Below are positions 13,195 to 13,626 of a DNA stretch of 13,626 nucleotides, in pieces. The notes below the pieces were generated by a model. The model searched no databases, had not been told where the DNA came from, and saw only the letters and a list, made by a program, of their open reading frames with translations. Every line of letters begins with the position of its first letter. Within the stretch, counting starts at the first letter, position 1. The position numbers and the translations under genes are program-made. This DNA comes from an uncultured Methanobrevibacter sp. GTDB taxonomy: Archaea > Methanobacteriota > Methanobacteria > Methanobacteriales > Methanobacteriaceae. The stretch is from contig ONIK01000077.1 of NCBI GenBank assembly GCA_900317865.1, positions 1-13,626 on the forward strand. Reading direction: 5' to 3'.

Positions 13195-13626
13195 ATGAAT
13201 ATAAACATAAAAGACAAAAAGGAATTAATATTAATTACATTAATAAGTGCTGCTTTAGTAGCATATTACATTAATTTTAATGACCATTTAGGGATATATT
13301 GCTCAGATGTTTATGTTTACCTGTTAAACGCACTATATTATGCGGGAACCAATATCTATTCAACAAAATCAATTTATCTCTCACCAGTAGTCTGTTTTTT
13401 AACATCCCTCATATTTGATTTGGGTTATGTTGATAAAACTGCAATTTTTATAATAACCGGAATTTTAGCCATAATTGGAAATATAGGACTTTATCTGCTT
13501 TTAAGATTAAGATTTAATAATTTACTTAGCTTAACAGGCACGATTATTTATGCGACCCTTGCACTTAACTTAACTTGGCTTGCAAACGGCAGTTTAGATA
13601 TTCCTGCAGTAACTTTTACAATCTGG
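13195..13626 (+). CDS. Multispanning membrane protein, possible GT-C type glycosyltransferase (cut by right edge)
   Basis: The frame is open from the ATG at 13195 to the window end, giving 144 codons. A GTGAG ribosome site lies four bases upstream. The protein starts with a lysine-rich stretch (residues 1-10), then a hydrophobic helix (about 11-24). A polar loop with two Asp (NDHLGIYCSDVYVYLLNAL, about 27-45) and two or three more hydrophobic segments follow. An early helix followed by an acidic loop is the arrangement of GT39/PMT-like lipid-linked-sugar transferases, which are abundant in Methanobrevibacter, but the defining C-terminal part is missing. I do not assign a substrate. Its tight spacing behind the DGGGP synthase suggests one transcript and perhaps a role at the cell envelope. 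Confidence 0.65.
   Translation, partial: MNINIKDKKELILITLISAALVAYYINFNDHLGIYCSDVYVYLLNALYYAGTNIYSTKSIYLSPVVCFLTSLIFDLGYVDKTAIFIITGILAIIGNIGLYLLLRLRFNNLLSLTGTIIYATLALNLTWLANGSLDIPAVTFTIW

Noticed and set aside
1..13626. CRISPR array, insertion sequence, prophage or defence island
   Set aside because: No spaced direct repeats, transposase, integrase, tRNA-associated attachment site or defence gene was found. All recognisable genes are core metabolism or housekeeping.

Overview
The window looks like a chromosomal segment of a methanogenic archaeon of the Methanobacteriaceae, most likely Methanobrevibacter. Three things point there. The DNA is very AT-rich, with AT-only intergenic regions and T-tract 3' ends. 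The gene set is archaeal: archaeal tRNA C56 methyltransferase, a CbiS-type cobinamide hydrolase/CobZ phosphatase, UbiA-family ether-lipid synthase, DUF763, and a split pyruvate carboxylase B subunit. Several promoters have an archaeal BRE/TATA layout. The genus is an inference; I could not compare genomes.

Layout, left to right. A MATE-type transporter (cut by the left edge) and a compact class I fumarase beta-like protein lie on the plus strand. A small membrane protein with two C-terminal zinc ribbons and a long FKBP-type prolyl isomerase follow on the minus strand. DUF763 (plus) has a probable leaderless promoter and overlaps tail-to-tail with trm56 (minus). cobS lies 12 bases upstream of trm56, probably in one transcript, and cbiS lies further upstream on the same strand, so 4177-6253 is a small cobamide (B12) salvage/assembly cluster. 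Divergent from it, larC (nickel-pincer cofactor) and queC (preQ0 for archaeosine) overlap by four bases. Then come a frameshifted short-chain dehydrogenase, pycB (anaplerotic oxaloacetate synthesis) and ino1 (inositol phosphate), all on the minus strand. Finally the plus strand carries a digeranylgeranylglyceryl phosphate synthase and the start of a multispanning membrane protein cut by the right edge.

How the genes fit together. Most are core methanogen metabolism: cofactors (cobamide, nickel-pincer, deazapurine), tRNA core modification (Cm56, and preQ0 for archaeosine at position 15), carbon assimilation (pyruvate carboxylase, fumarase) and archaeal lipid synthesis. ino1 and the lipid prenyltransferase are transcribed divergently from one intergenic region and both feed archaeal phospholipid synthesis. 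No RNA gene, CRISPR array, insertion sequence or prophage gene was seen, and no stretch over 300 bases lacks a gene.

I found no convincing new multi-gene system. The items most worth a second look are the broken dehydrogenase with a perfect inverted repeat near its predicted transcription start, the degenerate CbiZ half of CbiS, the larC-queC translational coupling, and the atypical stand-alone fumarase beta-like protein.
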